Shown: in pieces, positions 1 through 12,613 of the stretch
How positions within the stretch are numbered: position 1 is the stretch's first letter
How the letters are laid out: each line of letters begins with the position of its first letter
Source of the DNA: Gaiellasilicea sp963784895
GTDB lineage: Bacteria; Actinomycetota; Thermoleophilia; Gaiellales; Gaiellaceae
Direction of reading: 5' to 3'
Length of the DNA stretch: 64,000 nt
Assembly (NCBI GenBank): GCA_963784895.1
Contig: CAWATM010000017.1
Coordinates: 186,001-250,000 of the forward strand
Translations under genes and position numbers: made by a program
The notes under the pieces: model-generated
Told to the model about the DNA's origin: nothing
Seen by the model: only the letters and a program-made list of their open reading frames with translations
Database searches by the model: none

Positions 1-750
1 GACCGAGCCGCCCCGACCGGGCCGAACGACCCGGACGCCGTGCTTGGGATCTACGCGACCGCGAGCCGCCAGCGCGTCCAGGTGCTCGACCAGAACGGCA
101 GCCCGAGGACGGCCGGGGACTTCGTGCAGGTCTCGCGACTCGCCAACCCGCTCGTCAACGAGGTCGTGATCCCACTCGGCCAGAAGGACCGCTGGAACGG
201 GTCCGACCCGTCGGACGACGCGGACTTCCTCGACCGGTACCTGTCTCCCGAGGTGACCCGGCTCGAGAACGGCCTCTATGCCGTGCTCGACGACGCGCCC
301 GCGACGAGCCGTGACGATCTCGCCGCGATCCTGCTCACGGGCGTCGACCTGCGTGCGGTTGGCGGGCCGATCAACCTCAACTTCACCGGCCCGATCAAGG
401 CCGACCTGATCCGCTTGAACACCGGCATCGCCCCGACGGCGCCGGCGGGGAGCGGCGACAGGCTGGGCGTCCTCGCGGGCGACTTCGCCGGCTTCCCGAA
501 CGGGCGGCGGCTCGAGGACGACGTCACCGACGTCGAGCTGCGGGCGTTCGCCTGCGGGTACGGCACGGTCGTCGGCCCGGTCGTCGAGGCGCTCGGCGAG
601 TGCGGCGGCGACGCCAATCGTTCGCCGAACAACCTGCTCGGCGACGGCGTCGACGTGAACGACCGGCCCTTCCGTGTCGACTTCCCGTACGCCGGGCAGC
701 CGCACCAGGGCTACGAGCACGTCCACCACGGCCCCATGGGTGGGCCCTAA
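1..750 (+). CDS. DUF4331 family protein, C-terminal part (5' end outside window)
   Basis: The frame is open from the first base, so the gene starts upstream of the window. The visible 250 residues carry the DUF4331 hallmark SRLANPLVNEVVIPLG, followed by a KDRWN-type segment, and end in a His-rich tail (YEHVHHGPMGG). DUF4331 proteins are exported beta-rich proteins of unknown function, often encoded next to TPR proteins, as here (61-base gap to the next gene). The family assignment comes from motif recognition. No catalytic residues are evident and no function is claimed. Confidence 0.75.
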   Translation, partial: DRAAPTGPNDPDAVLGIYATASRQRVQVLDQNGSPRTAGDFVQVSRLANPLVNEVVIPLGQKDRWNGSDPSDDADFLDRYLSPEVTRLENGLYAVLDDAPATSRDDLAAILLTGVDLRAVGGPINLNFTGPIKADLIRLNTGIAPTAPAGSGDRLGVLAGDFAGFPNGRRLEDDVTDVELRAFACGYGTVVGPVVEALGECGGDANRSPNNLLGDGVDVNDRPFRVDFPYAGQPHQGYEHVHHGPMGGP

Positions 751-810
751 CAGACACCAGCACGGTGGGGGCGGGCCGTCCGCCCCCACCACCCCGACCA
801 CGGAGCCAAC

Positions 811-2019
811 ATGAGACTTCTCGCAGCTACATCGATCATCGTCGCGCTCGCCGCGGCGGCGCTCCTCGGGGGCGTCCTCGGCGAGCAGGGAGCCTCCGCC
901 GGCCGCTCGATCGAGGGCGAACGCGCCGCAACCCGTGGGGTGTTGCTCCAGCAGCAGGCCCGCGTGAGCGGCAATCCCGCGCTGTACCCACGCGCGGAGC
1001 AGGCGCTCCAGCGGGCGCTGAAGCTCGATCCGCAGAATGCGCAGGCACTGCGAGGGCTCTCCGCGCTGGCCGCGTCACGCCACCGCTTCTCGGAGTCGCT
1101 CGCGCTCGCCAGGCGCGCGCAGACGCTCGAGCCGGACGTCGCCGCGGTGTACGGGCTGATCGGCGACGCGACGCTCGAGCTCGGCCGGTACCGCGAAGCC
1201 TTCGCCGCCTTCGACAGGATGGCTGCACTGAAGCCCTCGGCGAGCTCGTACGCCCGCATCTCCTACGCCCGGGAGCTGAAGGGCGATGCCCACGGCGCGC
1301 TCGAGGCGATCGAGCTTGCGGCCGACGCGGCGACCGTCGGCGAGCCTGCGGCCTGGACGCGCACACTTGCGGGCAAGCGCCTGCTTGCCGACCGAAACCC
1401 GGCAGCGGCGCAACTCCGCTTCCGCGAGGCGCTCTCGTTCGTCCCGGGCTACCCCGCGGCGCTCGGCGGGCTGGCGGACATTCGAGCGTCGAGGGGCGAC
1501 CTCGAGGGCGCCCGGGCGCTCTACGCACGCGCTGCAGCTGCGGCGCCCGTGCCGGAGTTCGCCGAGAGCCTCGGCGACACGCTGGCGCTCCTCGGCCGTC
1601 ACGCCGCGGCGGAGCGGGCGTGGGAGCGCGCCGAGGAGTTGGAGCGGCTCTTCGCCGCGAACGGCGGCCGCAACCTGCTCGAGACGGCCGAGTTCGACCT
1701 CAACCACGACCGCAACGTCCGCTCCGCCCTCGAGCGCGCGCGGCGCGGCCGGGCAGAGCGGCCGAGCGTCGAGGGCGATCATGTGCTCGCGTGGGCGCTC
1801 TACAAGAACAATAGGTGCGCCGAAGCGCGTTTCGTGTCGCTTCGCTCGTTCCGACTGGGCACGCTCGACGTCGACGGGCTCTACCATCACAGCCTGATCG
1901 AGGCGTGCCTCGGCAAGGCCAAGGCCGCGGCGTCGTACCGGGACAAGGTGCGTGCGCTCGATCCCACCTATCTCGCGACAGCGCCGTCCGCGTGGAGGCT
2001 CGGCACCGCAGCCGGATAG
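811..2019 (+). CDS. exported tetratricopeptide-repeat protein
   Basis: 402 residues. The N-terminus (MRLLAATSIIVALAAAALLGG) is a signal peptide or membrane anchor. From about residue 50 onward the protein is a series of Ala/Leu-rich helical pairs of TPR type, for example ALQRALKLDPQNAQALRGLS near residues 63-82. Repeats run to about residue 385. TPR arrays are protein-interaction scaffolds, here outside the membrane. It follows the DUF4331 gene and is probably co-transcribed with it; this pairing recurs in other genomes and suggests that the TPR protein handles or assembles the DUF4331 protein (inference). No enzyme motif is seen. Confidence 0.75.
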   Translation: MRLLAATSIIVALAAAALLGGVLGEQGASAGRSIEGERAATRGVLLQQQARVSGNPALYPRAEQALQRALKLDPQNAQALRGLSALAASRHRFSESLALARRAQTLEPDVAAVYGLIGDATLELGRYREAFAAFDRMAALKPSASSYARISYARELKGDAHGALEAIELAADAATVGEPAAWTRTLAGKRLLADRNPAAAQLRFREALSFVPGYPAALGGLADIRASRGDLEGARALYARAAAAAPVPEFAESLGDTLALLGRHAAAERAWERAEELERLFAANGGRNLLETAEFDLNHDRNVRSALERARRGRAERPSVEGDHVLAWALYKNNRCAEARFVSLRSFRLGTLDVDGLYHHSLIEACLGKAKAAASYRDKVRALDPTYLATAPSAWRLGTAAG

Positions 2020-2022
2020 ATT
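2017..2022 (+). promoter_or_regulatory. -10 box of a probable leaderless promoter
   Basis: TAGATT overlaps the stop codon of the TPR gene and lies 7 bases before the GTG at 2030, so transcription would begin at or next to the start codon. No good -35 box is visible. The same geometry recurs at several other genes in the window. Confidence 0.4.
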
Positions 2023-2029
2023 CGGCGGT

Positions 2030-3098
2030 GTGGACCCCGTTTGCGTCGCCGACTTCGAGCGCCTCGCCGAGGAACGGCTCGAGCCCGGCGCCTTCGGCTA
2101 CTACGCCGGCGGCGCCGGTGACGAGCTCGCGCTCACCGGCAACGTCGAGGCGTGGCGGGCGCTGAAGCTCCGCCCGCGCGTGCTCGTCGACGTCTCGACG
2201 GTGAGCGCCGCGACGACGGTGCTCGGCACCAACGTCTCGATGCCGCTGCTCGTGGCGCCGACGGCGATCCAGAAGCTGGCGCACGAGGACGGCGAGGCCG
2301 GTATGGCCCGGGCGGCGGCGGCGGCAGGCACGGTCATGTGTCTCTCGACTCTCGCAACGGCGACGCCGGGCGAGGTGGCTGCCGCGGCGCCGGACGCACC
2401 CCGCTGGTTCCAGCTCTATGTCTTTCGCGACCGCGGTGTCACGCGCTCGTTCGTCGAGCAGGCGGTCGAGCACGGCTACGGCGCGATCGTGCTCACCGTC
2501 GACGCGCCCTGGCTCGGACGCCGCGAGCGCGACCTCCGCACCGGCTTCCGGGTCCCGGAGGAGATCGTCGTCCCGAGCCTGGCCGCCGTCGGCGGCTGGG
2601 CCGGAGCGACGCCGCTCGAGCTGCTCGGGGCGATCGACCCCTCGCTGACGTGGGACGACCTCGCCGAGCTGCGCGCGCTGGCGTCGCTGCCGCTCGTCCT
2701 CAAGGGGAGTCCAGACCGCCGAGGACGCGCGGCTCGCAGTCGAGCACGGTGCCGACGCGATCGTCGTCTCGAACCACGGCGGCCGCCAGCTCGACGCAGT
2801 CGCACCGACTGCAGCGCTCCTGACGGAGGTCGTCGAGGCTGTCGGCGGCCGGATCGAGGTCTACGTCGACGGCGGCATCCGCCGCGGCTCCGACGTCGTC
2901 AAGGCGCTCGCGCTCGGCGCCCGCGCCGTCCTCGCCGGCCGGGCGCCGCTCTGGGGGCTGGCGTGCGACGGAGAGGCAGGGGCTCAGCGCGTGCTCGAGC
3001 TCCTGCACGCGGAGATCGAGCTCGCGCTCGCCCTCTGCGGCTGCGCCTCGCCGGACGATGTCTCGCGTGTGCACCTCACTAGAATCGTCGGCCCGTGA
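2030..3098 (+). CDS. FMN-dependent alpha-hydroxy-acid oxidase (lactate oxidase-like), frameshifted
   Basis: Oxidises a 2-hydroxy acid (lactate/glycolate type) to the 2-oxo acid with FMN in a TIM barrel. The N-terminal two thirds show AFGYYAGGAGDE, LVAPTAIQKLAHEDGE and a ReadFQLYV-like segment (WFQLYVFRD). After LPLVLKG the frame breaks. One extra base at about 2708 (AAGGGGAGTCC) puts the rest in the next frame, where VQTAEDARLAVEHGADAIVVSNHGGRQLD, the FMN/substrate-binding end and VYVDGGIRRGSD follow. Joined, it makes about 355 residues, normal for the family. The stop TGA overlaps the GTG start of tyrS (GTGA). The break sits next to a G run, so a sequencing indel is likelier than a real mutation. 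Confidence 0.8.
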
Positions 3099-4237
3099 TC
3101 GAGACCCTCACCCGCAACGCCGTCGACGTCCTCCCGGCCGGCGGGCTGGAGGCGAAGCTGAAGCTGGGGCGGCCGCTGCGGGTCAAGCTCGGCATCGACG
3201 TCACCTCGCCCGACCTGCACGTCGGCCGCGGCATTCCGCTGCAGCGGATGCGCGCCTTCCAGGACGCCGGCCATGTCGGCGTCTTCATCGTCGGCGACTA
3301 CACGACGAGGATCGGCGACCCGTCGGGCCGCTCCGCCGAGCGGCCGATCCTCTCGCCCGCGGAGATCGACGCGAACGCGAAGACCTACGTCGAGCAGGCG
3401 TTCACGATCGTCGACCGGGACAAGACGGAGGTCCGCTTCAACAGCGAATGGCTCGCCGGGCTCGACTTCGCCGACGTGATCCGGCTGACGCGGACGACGA
3501 CCGTCGCGCAGATCCTCGAGCGCGACGACTTCGCGAAGCGGATCGGCGCGCGCGAGCCGATCTCGGTCTCCGAGCTGCTCTACCCGCTGATGCAGGCCTA
3601 CGACTCGGTCGCGATCGAGGCCGACGTCGAGCTCGGCGGCACCGACCAGCTCTACAACCTGCTCGCCGGCCGGATGGTGATGGAGGCATACGGGCTCGAG
3701 CCGCAGGTCGTGCTGACGACGCCGCTCCTCCTCTCCTGGGACGGCGAGAAGATGAGCTCGTCCGTCGGCAACAACATCCCCCTGACCGCGCCGGCGGAGG
3801 AGCAGTTCGGTCGGACGATGCGGATCCCGGACTCGCAGCTCGAGGAGTGGTACCGGCTCGTGCTCGAACGGGACGTCCCCGGTGGAGAGCCGATGGAGGC
3901 GAAGCTGGCGCTCGCCCGGGCGATCGCCGAGCGCTCGCACGGGGAGGAGGCTGCCGCGGCCGCGGCCGATCACTTCACGCGCGTCGTCCGAGAAGGACAG
4001 GTGCCAGACGAGCTCCCCGACGCGGCGTTGCCACCTGGGGATCCGGTGCATCTGCCGGCGCTGCTGGCGTCGGCGTTCGGCCTCTCGACCAGCGAGGCGC
4101 GCCGGCTGATCGCCCAGGGCGGCGTCAAGCTGAACGGCACGCCGGTGGCAGAGCTCGACCTCCCGCGCGCCTCGCTCGCCGGCGCGACGCTGCAGGCGGG
4201 GAAGCGCCGCTTCGCCCGGCTCGGCGAAAACGGTTGA
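3095..4237 (+). CDS. tyrS: tyrosine--tRNA ligase
   Basis: Charges tRNA-Tyr with tyrosine in the cytoplasm. 380 residues. The class I signature sequences are present: LHVGRG (HIGH equivalent, residues 41-46) and KMSSS (residues 219-223). GGTDQLYN lies between them in the tyrosine/tRNA-binding part of the Rossmann domain. The C-terminus has an S4 RNA-binding domain (TSEARRLIAQGGVKLNG). The length is slightly short of the usual 400-430. The GTG start overlaps the stop of the oxidase gene, and a TAGAAT box 9 bases upstream could provide its own leaderless promoter. The stop codon lies inside the -35 box of the rRNA promoter. Confidence 0.95.
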   Translation: MIETLTRNAVDVLPAGGLEAKLKLGRPLRVKLGIDVTSPDLHVGRGIPLQRMRAFQDAGHVGVFIVGDYTTRIGDPSGRSAERPILSPAEIDANAKTYVEQAFTIVDRDKTEVRFNSEWLAGLDFADVIRLTRTTTVAQILERDDFAKRIGAREPISVSELLYPLMQAYDSVAIEADVELGGTDQLYNLLAGRMVMEAYGLEPQVVLTTPLLLSWDGEKMSSSVGNNIPLTAPAEEQFGRTMRIPDSQLEEWYRLVLERDVPGGEPMEAKLALARAIAERSHGEEAAAAAADHFTRVVREGQVPDELPDAALPPGDPVHLPALLASAFGLSTSEARRLIAQGGVKLNGTPVAELDLPRASLAGATLQAGKRRFARLGENG

Positions 4238-4261
4238 CAGCGCGGCCGTCTCTGCTACTGT
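4234..4261 (+). promoter_or_regulatory. rRNA operon promoter overlapping the tyrS stop codon
   Basis: TTGACA (4234-4239), a 16-base spacer, then TACTGT (4256-4261). The TGA of tyrS is bases 4235-4237, inside the -35 box. Transcription would begin near 4268, about 350 bases before 16S rRNA. It is the only clear sigma-70 type promoter between tyrS and 16S. Confidence 0.65.
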
Positions 4262-4326
4262 TCCTCGGCCGCCCGAAAGGGTCGGCGTAGCAAAGTCCCC
4301 GTCCTCGACACAACCGGAGCGTCTCC

Positions 4327-4394
4327 AGGCCTCGATCGGATACGATCAGCACCGCAAGCTTTGGAGGCCTCTGGCGCGAGTCGGAGGCTTTTTT
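4327..4394 (+). terminator. intrinsic terminator with competing antiterminator stem in the rRNA leader
   Basis: A 9-bp hairpin (4367-4388) closed by a GCGA tetraloop is followed by six T (4389-4394), a textbook intrinsic terminator. Just upstream AGGCCTC (4327-4333) can pair with GAGGCCT (4364-4370), which would take the first four bases of the terminator arm; inside that stem GATCG/CGATC forms a small hairpin around GATA (4334-4347). It may end tyrS transcripts, attenuate rRNA transcripts, or both. The stretch 4395-4617 holds the 16S processing arm and no gene. Confidence 0.6.
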
Positions 4395-4427
4395 ACGCCG
4401 CCACCTCGAACGTGGCACTGGTCTTTG

Positions 4428-4442
4428 AAAACTCAACAGCGT
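4428..4442 (+). repeat. 5' arm of the 16S pre-rRNA processing stem
   Basis: AAAACTCAACAGCGT is the exact reverse complement of 6286-6300 on the other side of 16S. The long-range stem would be the RNase III cleavage site that frees pre-16S RNA. Confidence 0.8.
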
Positions 4443-4617
4443 GCGTTTACGTCGAGACCTCATGGTCTCGCGGGCTTCGGCCTGTGAGTCGCATGAGGCT
4501 CTAACCTCGTCACCCCTCTGCCGTTTCGACAGCAGGGAGGGAGACACTTTGAGCTCAAGCTCGAAGGAGAAAGCTTGCCACTCTGCTGGTTTCAACAGCA
4601 GTGCCGGCAAACAATTC

Positions 4618-6166
<1,549 letters not shown>

Positions 6167-6418
6167 TAGGGATACCGGAGCGATCTTACTCCGGTAGGCG
6201 TTCGGCCCGTCGATGTCGTCTCTCGAGCTTCGTCCGGTGCCCGAATTCGCCTGGAAACAACGTCGACCTCGACGTAGCAGTCCGTACGCTGTTGAGTTTT
6301 GAGAGACCGTGCCATTGCCTTTCACAGGCAGAGCGTTCGGTTCTTCTCGGGTTGGGCGGGCCGCCGGCCTGCGTGCACCTTGAAAACTCCATAGCGACAA
6401 CACAACGTGTTCTTACTG
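6167..6418 (+). other. 16S-23S internal transcribed spacer without tRNA genes
   Basis: About 250 bases. It contains an 8-bp hairpin TACCGGAG/CTCCGGTA (6173-6180 with 6189-6196), the 3' arm of the 16S processing stem (ACGCTGTTGAGTTTT, 6286-6300) and the 5' arm of the 23S stem (6383-6398). No tRNA-Ile or tRNA-Ala is present. Confidence 0.85.
6383..6413 (+). repeat. 5' arm of the 23S pre-rRNA processing stem
   Basis: AAAACTCCATAGCGAC (6383-6398) is the exact complement of 9424-9439, and AACGTGTTCT (6404-6413) the complement of 9411-9420. Together they give a long stem bringing the two ends of 23S together for RNase III processing. Confidence 0.8.
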
Positions 6419-9410
<2,992 letters not shown>

Positions 9411-9411
<1 letters not shown>

Positions 9412-9439
9412 GAACACGTTCGAGTCGCTATGGAGTTTT
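9411..9439 (+). repeat. 3' arm of the 23S processing stem
   Basis: AGAACACGTT and GTCGCTATGGAGTTTT complement 6404-6413 and 6383-6398 respectively. Confidence 0.8.
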
Positions 9440-9471
9440 GAGGGTGCAGCCAACGGGCGCGCTTTCGACAA

Positions 9472-9589
<118 letters not shown>

Positions 9590-9595
9590 TACCTC

Positions 9596-9626
9596 AGAAG
9601 GGCCGCCGCTAGGCGGCCCTTCTTTC
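9596..9626 (+). terminator. rRNA operon terminator
   Basis: A perfect 12-bp stem AGAAGGGCCGCC/GGCGGCCCTTCT with a GCTA loop (9596-9623) followed by TTC. It begins 7 bases after 5S rRNA. Confidence 0.9.
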
Positions 9627-9630
9627 GTTC

Positions 9631-9636
9631 TAGACT
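9631..9636 (+). promoter_or_regulatory. -10 box, probable leaderless promoter
   Basis: TAGACT lies 6 bases before the GTG start at 9643, directly after the rRNA terminator, so the next gene needs its own promoter. No Shine-Dalgarno is present. Confidence 0.4.
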
Positions 9637-9642
9637 CAACGC

Positions 9643-10170
9643 GTGGAGCTGACCGACGGAAGGGTCATCCTGCGGGTGCCGAGCGACGGCGACGCTGACG
9701 CCGTTCGCGACGCCTGCCAGGATCCCGAGATCCCGCGCTGGATCCCCGCGGTCCCGCAGCCGTACACGGACGAGAGCGCCCGCGACTTCATCGCCTGGTC
9801 GCGCGAGACGATGGAGCGGGGGAGCTATTCATTCGTGATCGTCGACGTCGCCACCACCGACCTCCTGGGCGCGATCGGGATGGGCGTGAACGCGCTGATG
9901 AAGATCGGGCACATTGGCTACTGGGTCGCTGCGCCGGCACGTCGCCGCGGCGTCGCGAGCGGCGCCCTCCGACTCCTCGCCGGCTGGGCGCTCGAGCAGG
10001 ACTTCGGCCGCGTCGAGCTGATCACGGATCCCGAAAACGTCGCCTCGCAACGGGTGGCCGAGAGGGTGGGCTTCCGCCGCGAGGGCGTGATGCGCTCCCA
10101 CACGCTGCACCGGGACGGGCGCCGACGCGACGCCGTGCTGTTCTCGCTGCTACCCGGCGAGCTCGTGTAG
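9643..10170 (+). CDS. GNAT family N-acetyltransferase (RimJ/RimL-like)
   Basis: 175 residues. Transfers an acetyl group from acetyl-CoA to an amine, probably a protein N-terminus or small molecule. The RimL-type pattern is visible: an N-terminal beta strand LTDGRVILRVPSDGDADAV, the CoA-binding loop APARRRGVASGALRLLAGWA (about residues 100-120), then LITDPENVASQRVAERVGFRREG typical of this subfamily. The substrate cannot be told from sequence. The gene stands alone after the rRNA terminator and converges with the HtpX-like gene, overlapping its end by about 20 bases. The GTG start is chosen by the TAGACT box just upstream. Confidence 0.8.
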   Translation: MELTDGRVILRVPSDGDADAVRDACQDPEIPRWIPAVPQPYTDESARDFIAWSRETMERGSYSFVIVDVATTDLLGAIGMGVNALMKIGHIGYWVAAPARRRGVASGALRLLAGWALEQDFGRVELITDPENVASQRVAERVGFRREGVMRSHTLHRDGRRRDAVLFSLLPGELV

Positions 10171-11017
10171 CGCCTCGAGCCGGCGCGCGAGCGGCGGGTG
10201 GGTGACGAAGAGCGCCGCCAGGCCGGTCTCCTCGAACGGATTCACCGTGTACAGCGGCTCGGTCGCAGGGCTCGCCTGGAACGAAACGAGGTCGCTGGCG
10301 CGGTCGAGCTTGAGCAGAGCGTCGGCGAGCGCCTCACCGGAGCCGAGCATGGACGACGCGATCCGGTCGGCCGCCAGCTCGCGCCTCGGCGAGAGCAGCA
10401 GGTGGACGAAGGCGGCCGCGATCGGCCCGAGCACTGCGAGCAGTGCCCGCTCGAACCAACCCCCGATCCGGGAGAGGTCGACGAGGACGACGGCGAGCAT
10501 CACCGCGGACGTCTGCGTGAGCACGTCGCGCCTGCGCACGTGGGCGAGCTCGTGCGCGATCACGGCCTCGAGCTCCGCGGGTGTCAGCGCACCGAGCAGA
10601 CCGGTCGAGAGCGCGAGCGCAGAGCCCGGCGGGGCCGCGGCCCGCCGCGAGCGCCCGCGGATACCCGTCGGGGATCAGGTAGAGCTTCGGCGGGACGACG
10701 CCGAACTTGGCCGCGAGCGCGTCGACGGTCGAGCGCAGGAGCGGGTCCTCGGCGAGCGCGTACTCACGGGCGCCCAGCATCCCGAGCAGCGCACGGTCGG
10801 CGTAGGCGTAGACGGCGAGAGCGGCCAGCAGCGTGCAGAAGACGAACACCGACGCGGTCGTCGGCCCGCCGAGCGCCCAGCCGAACGTGCCGGAGAGCGC
10901 CGCCAGCATCGAGGCGAGCAGCCACCACTTGGCGATGTTGACCGCGCCGGCTACGAGTCGTCGTCGCCGAGGCCGTCGCCGTCGCGATCGTCGTCGCCGA
11001 GACCACGCGGGGGCCAA
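10150..11017 (-). CDS. HtpX-like M48 zinc metalloprotease, frameshifted
   Basis: Membrane-bound protease of the HtpX/M48 family, which degrades misfolded membrane proteins. Reading leftward: an N-terminal membrane segment (NIAKWWLLASMLAALSGTF), a second one (TASVFVFCTLLAALAVYAYA), then YLIPDGYPRALAAGRGP. The frame breaks near 10622-10636 (one extra base in a G/C run). In the next frame follow ALALSTGLLGAL, the zinc site HELAH, two more hydrophobic segments and the third-ligand region RRELAADRIAS. The start is uncertain: the TTG at 11017 gives an odd Arg-rich leader that overlaps the previous gene by 67 bases across a repetitive GACGACGAC stretch, where another indel is possible. Confidence 0.75.
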
Positions 11018-11217
11018 TCCGGCTCCGGAGCGTCGCAGCGGCTCGAGCAGTGGAGCGAGGCGACGTTCTGGAGCGGCACGAGGATGTGGCCGTTGAGCTC
11101 GATGTGGGGGACGTCCTCGATCGAGCAGTAGGCGGTGAGGACGCCCTCCTGGTACTCGCCGCCGAAGAGGGCGACCTCGATCTGCTCGCCCTTGTACTTG
11201 TTCGTGTAGTCGTCCAC
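10951..11217 (-). CDS. small protein of unknown function with acidic tail
   Basis: 88 residues, not recognised. It starts MDDYTNKYKGEQIEVALFGG, has a compact beta-rich body with two close cysteines (LHCSSRC) and ends in an acidic run made of an imperfect repeat (LGDDDRDGDGLGDDDS). It begins 7 bases after the histidine phosphatase stop and overlaps the HtpX-like gene, so the three are probably one operon. The repeated GGCGACGACGA at the end may hide an indel, and the true C-terminus may differ. Confidence 0.5.
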   Translation of the reverse strand: MDDYTNKYKGEQIEVALFGGEYQEGVLTAYCSIEDVPHIELNGHILVPLQNVASLHCSSRCDAPEPDWPPRGLGDDDRDGDGLGDDDS

Positions 11218-11224
11218 GGGGGCG

Positions 11225-11755
11225 TCAGTCTACTTGGACGTAGACCCCGTCCCGGACGGCGAGCTTGTAGACGGCGCAGTTCGCCCAGCGCTCGACCCGC
11301 TCCCCGACCGCGTGGTGCCAGAGCGTGTTCAGGGCGCCGCCGTGCGAGACGACGAGCACCTGCTCGCCCGGGTGCAGGTCTGCGATCGCCTGCACGGCCT
11401 CGAGCATCCGCTCCCGAACCTCGTCGTCCGACTCGCCGTCGTGCCGCGAGCCCGGGGGGAATGCGGAGATGTCCTCGCGCGTCAGCCCTTCCCAGCTGCC
11501 GAAGGAGCGCTCGCGCAATCGCGGATCGAGCTTCACCTCGAGCGCGTGCGTGGCGGCGACGGCGGCCGCCGTCGCGCGGGCGCGACTGAGGTCGCTCGCA
11601 TAGATCGCGTCGAGCTCGACGTCGGTCAGCTCCTGCGCGAGGTGCTGCGCCTGCCGCCGGCCGAGCTCGTTCAGCTCGATGTCCGACGAGCCCTGGATCC
11701 GCAGCTCACGGTTCCAGTCCGTCTCGCCGTGTCTCGCCAGGAGGAGCGTGGTCAT
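11225..11755 (-). CDS. histidine phosphatase family protein (phosphoglycerate mutase-like)
   Basis: 176 residues. The N-terminal LLARHGETDWN holds the catalytic RHG (residues 8-10) that is phosphorylated in this superfamily. GRRQAQHLAQEL and ASDLSRARATAAAV follow, with the second catalytic His in VVSHGGALNTL near residue 142. These are cofactor-independent-looking phosphomonoesterases (CobC/GpmB-like); the substrate is unknown. It is divergent from the SDR gene with only 19 bases between the two start codons, so their promoters must overlap. Confidence 0.85.
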   Translation of the reverse strand: MTTLLLARHGETDWNRELRIQGSSDIELNELGRRQAQHLAQELTDVELDAIYASDLSRARATAAAVAATHALEVKLDPRLRERSFGSWEGLTREDISAFPPGSRHDGESDDEVRERMLEAVQAIADLHPGEQVLVVSHGGALNTLWHHAVGERVERWANCAVYKLAVRDGVYVQVD

Positions 11756-11774
11756 CCGTCTAAGCTAGCCGCCG

Positions 11775-12524
11775 ATGGATCTCGGCCTCGAGGGGAAGGT
11801 GTGCCTCGTCACCGGCTCGACCGGAGGCATCGGCCTCGAGACGGCGAAGCTGCTGGTCGCGGAGGGCGCCCGCGTGGCCACGTGCGGGCGGAGCGGCGCG
11901 CCGGGAATCGGCGAGGCCGCACACGTCGGCGCCGACCTCTCCGACCCGGCCGCGCCGGCGCAAGTGGTCGCCGACGTCGCCGGCTCTCTCGGCGGCCTCG
12001 ACGTCCTGGTCAACAACGTCGGCTTCGCGATCCACGCCACCTTTGAGGACGTGGCGGACGCGGACTGGGACGCGATGTGGAACCTGAACGTGATGAGCTA
12101 CGTCCGGGCGATCCGGGCGGGGCTGCCGCACCTGCGCGCGAGCCGGGGTGCGATCGTCAACGTCTCCTCGACCGCCGGGAAGCGCCCGTCCGGGGGCATG
12201 CCCCACTACTCGGTGACGAAGGCGGCTGTCCTGTCGCTGTCGCGCCTCGTCGCCGACCTCTACGCCGCCGACGGCATCCGCTGCAACGCGGTCACCCCCG
12301 GCCCGACGGCGACCGAGGCGTGGCTGGGCGAGGGCGGCCTCGCGGACCAGCAAGGAGAACGCGAGCAGGTCCTCGCCAAGGTCGGCGCCGGCAGGCCGCT
12401 CGGCAGGCTGGCGGAGCCGGAGGAGATCGCCGCCGTGATCGCGTTTCTCGCCTCCGAGCGGGCCTCCTACGTCACCGGCGCTGCCTGGTCGGCCGACGGC
12501 GGCACCGTCCCGATCATCGTCTAG
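11775..12524 (+). CDS. SDR family NAD(P)-dependent oxidoreductase
   Basis: 249 residues, a classical short-chain dehydrogenase. TGSTGGIG (residues 13-20) binds the dinucleotide, NNVG closes beta-4, VNVSST precedes the active site, and YSVTK gives Tyr145 and Lys149. The C-terminus has FLASERASYVTGAAWSADGG, the usual end of 3-oxoacyl-ACP-reductase-like SDRs. The substrate is unknown. It faces the histidine phosphatase gene head to head. No partner genes narrow the role. Confidence 0.85.
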   Translation: MDLGLEGKVCLVTGSTGGIGLETAKLLVAEGARVATCGRSGAPGIGEAAHVGADLSDPAAPAQVVADVAGSLGGLDVLVNNVGFAIHATFEDVADADWDAMWNLNVMSYVRAIRAGLPHLRASRGAIVNVSSTAGKRPSGGMPHYSVTKAAVLSLSRLVADLYAADGIRCNAVTPGPTATEAWLGEGGLADQQGEREQVLAKVGAGRPLGRLAEPEEIAAVIAFLASERASYVTGAAWSADGGTVPIIV

Positions 12525-12613
12525 CAACTGCCGGCCCGGCGTGCCTCCCGGCCGGCGGAGTTGGCCTCCGGCGCGACGGCGGCGCGATCCGCCCGGAGGG
12601 ATACCCTGCCCTC

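Noticed and set aside
4262..4400. T-box riboswitch before the rRNA operon
   Set aside because: No specifier loop or T-box sequence (TGGNACCGCG) is present and the leader precedes rRNA, not a synthetase; only a terminator and competing stem are seen.
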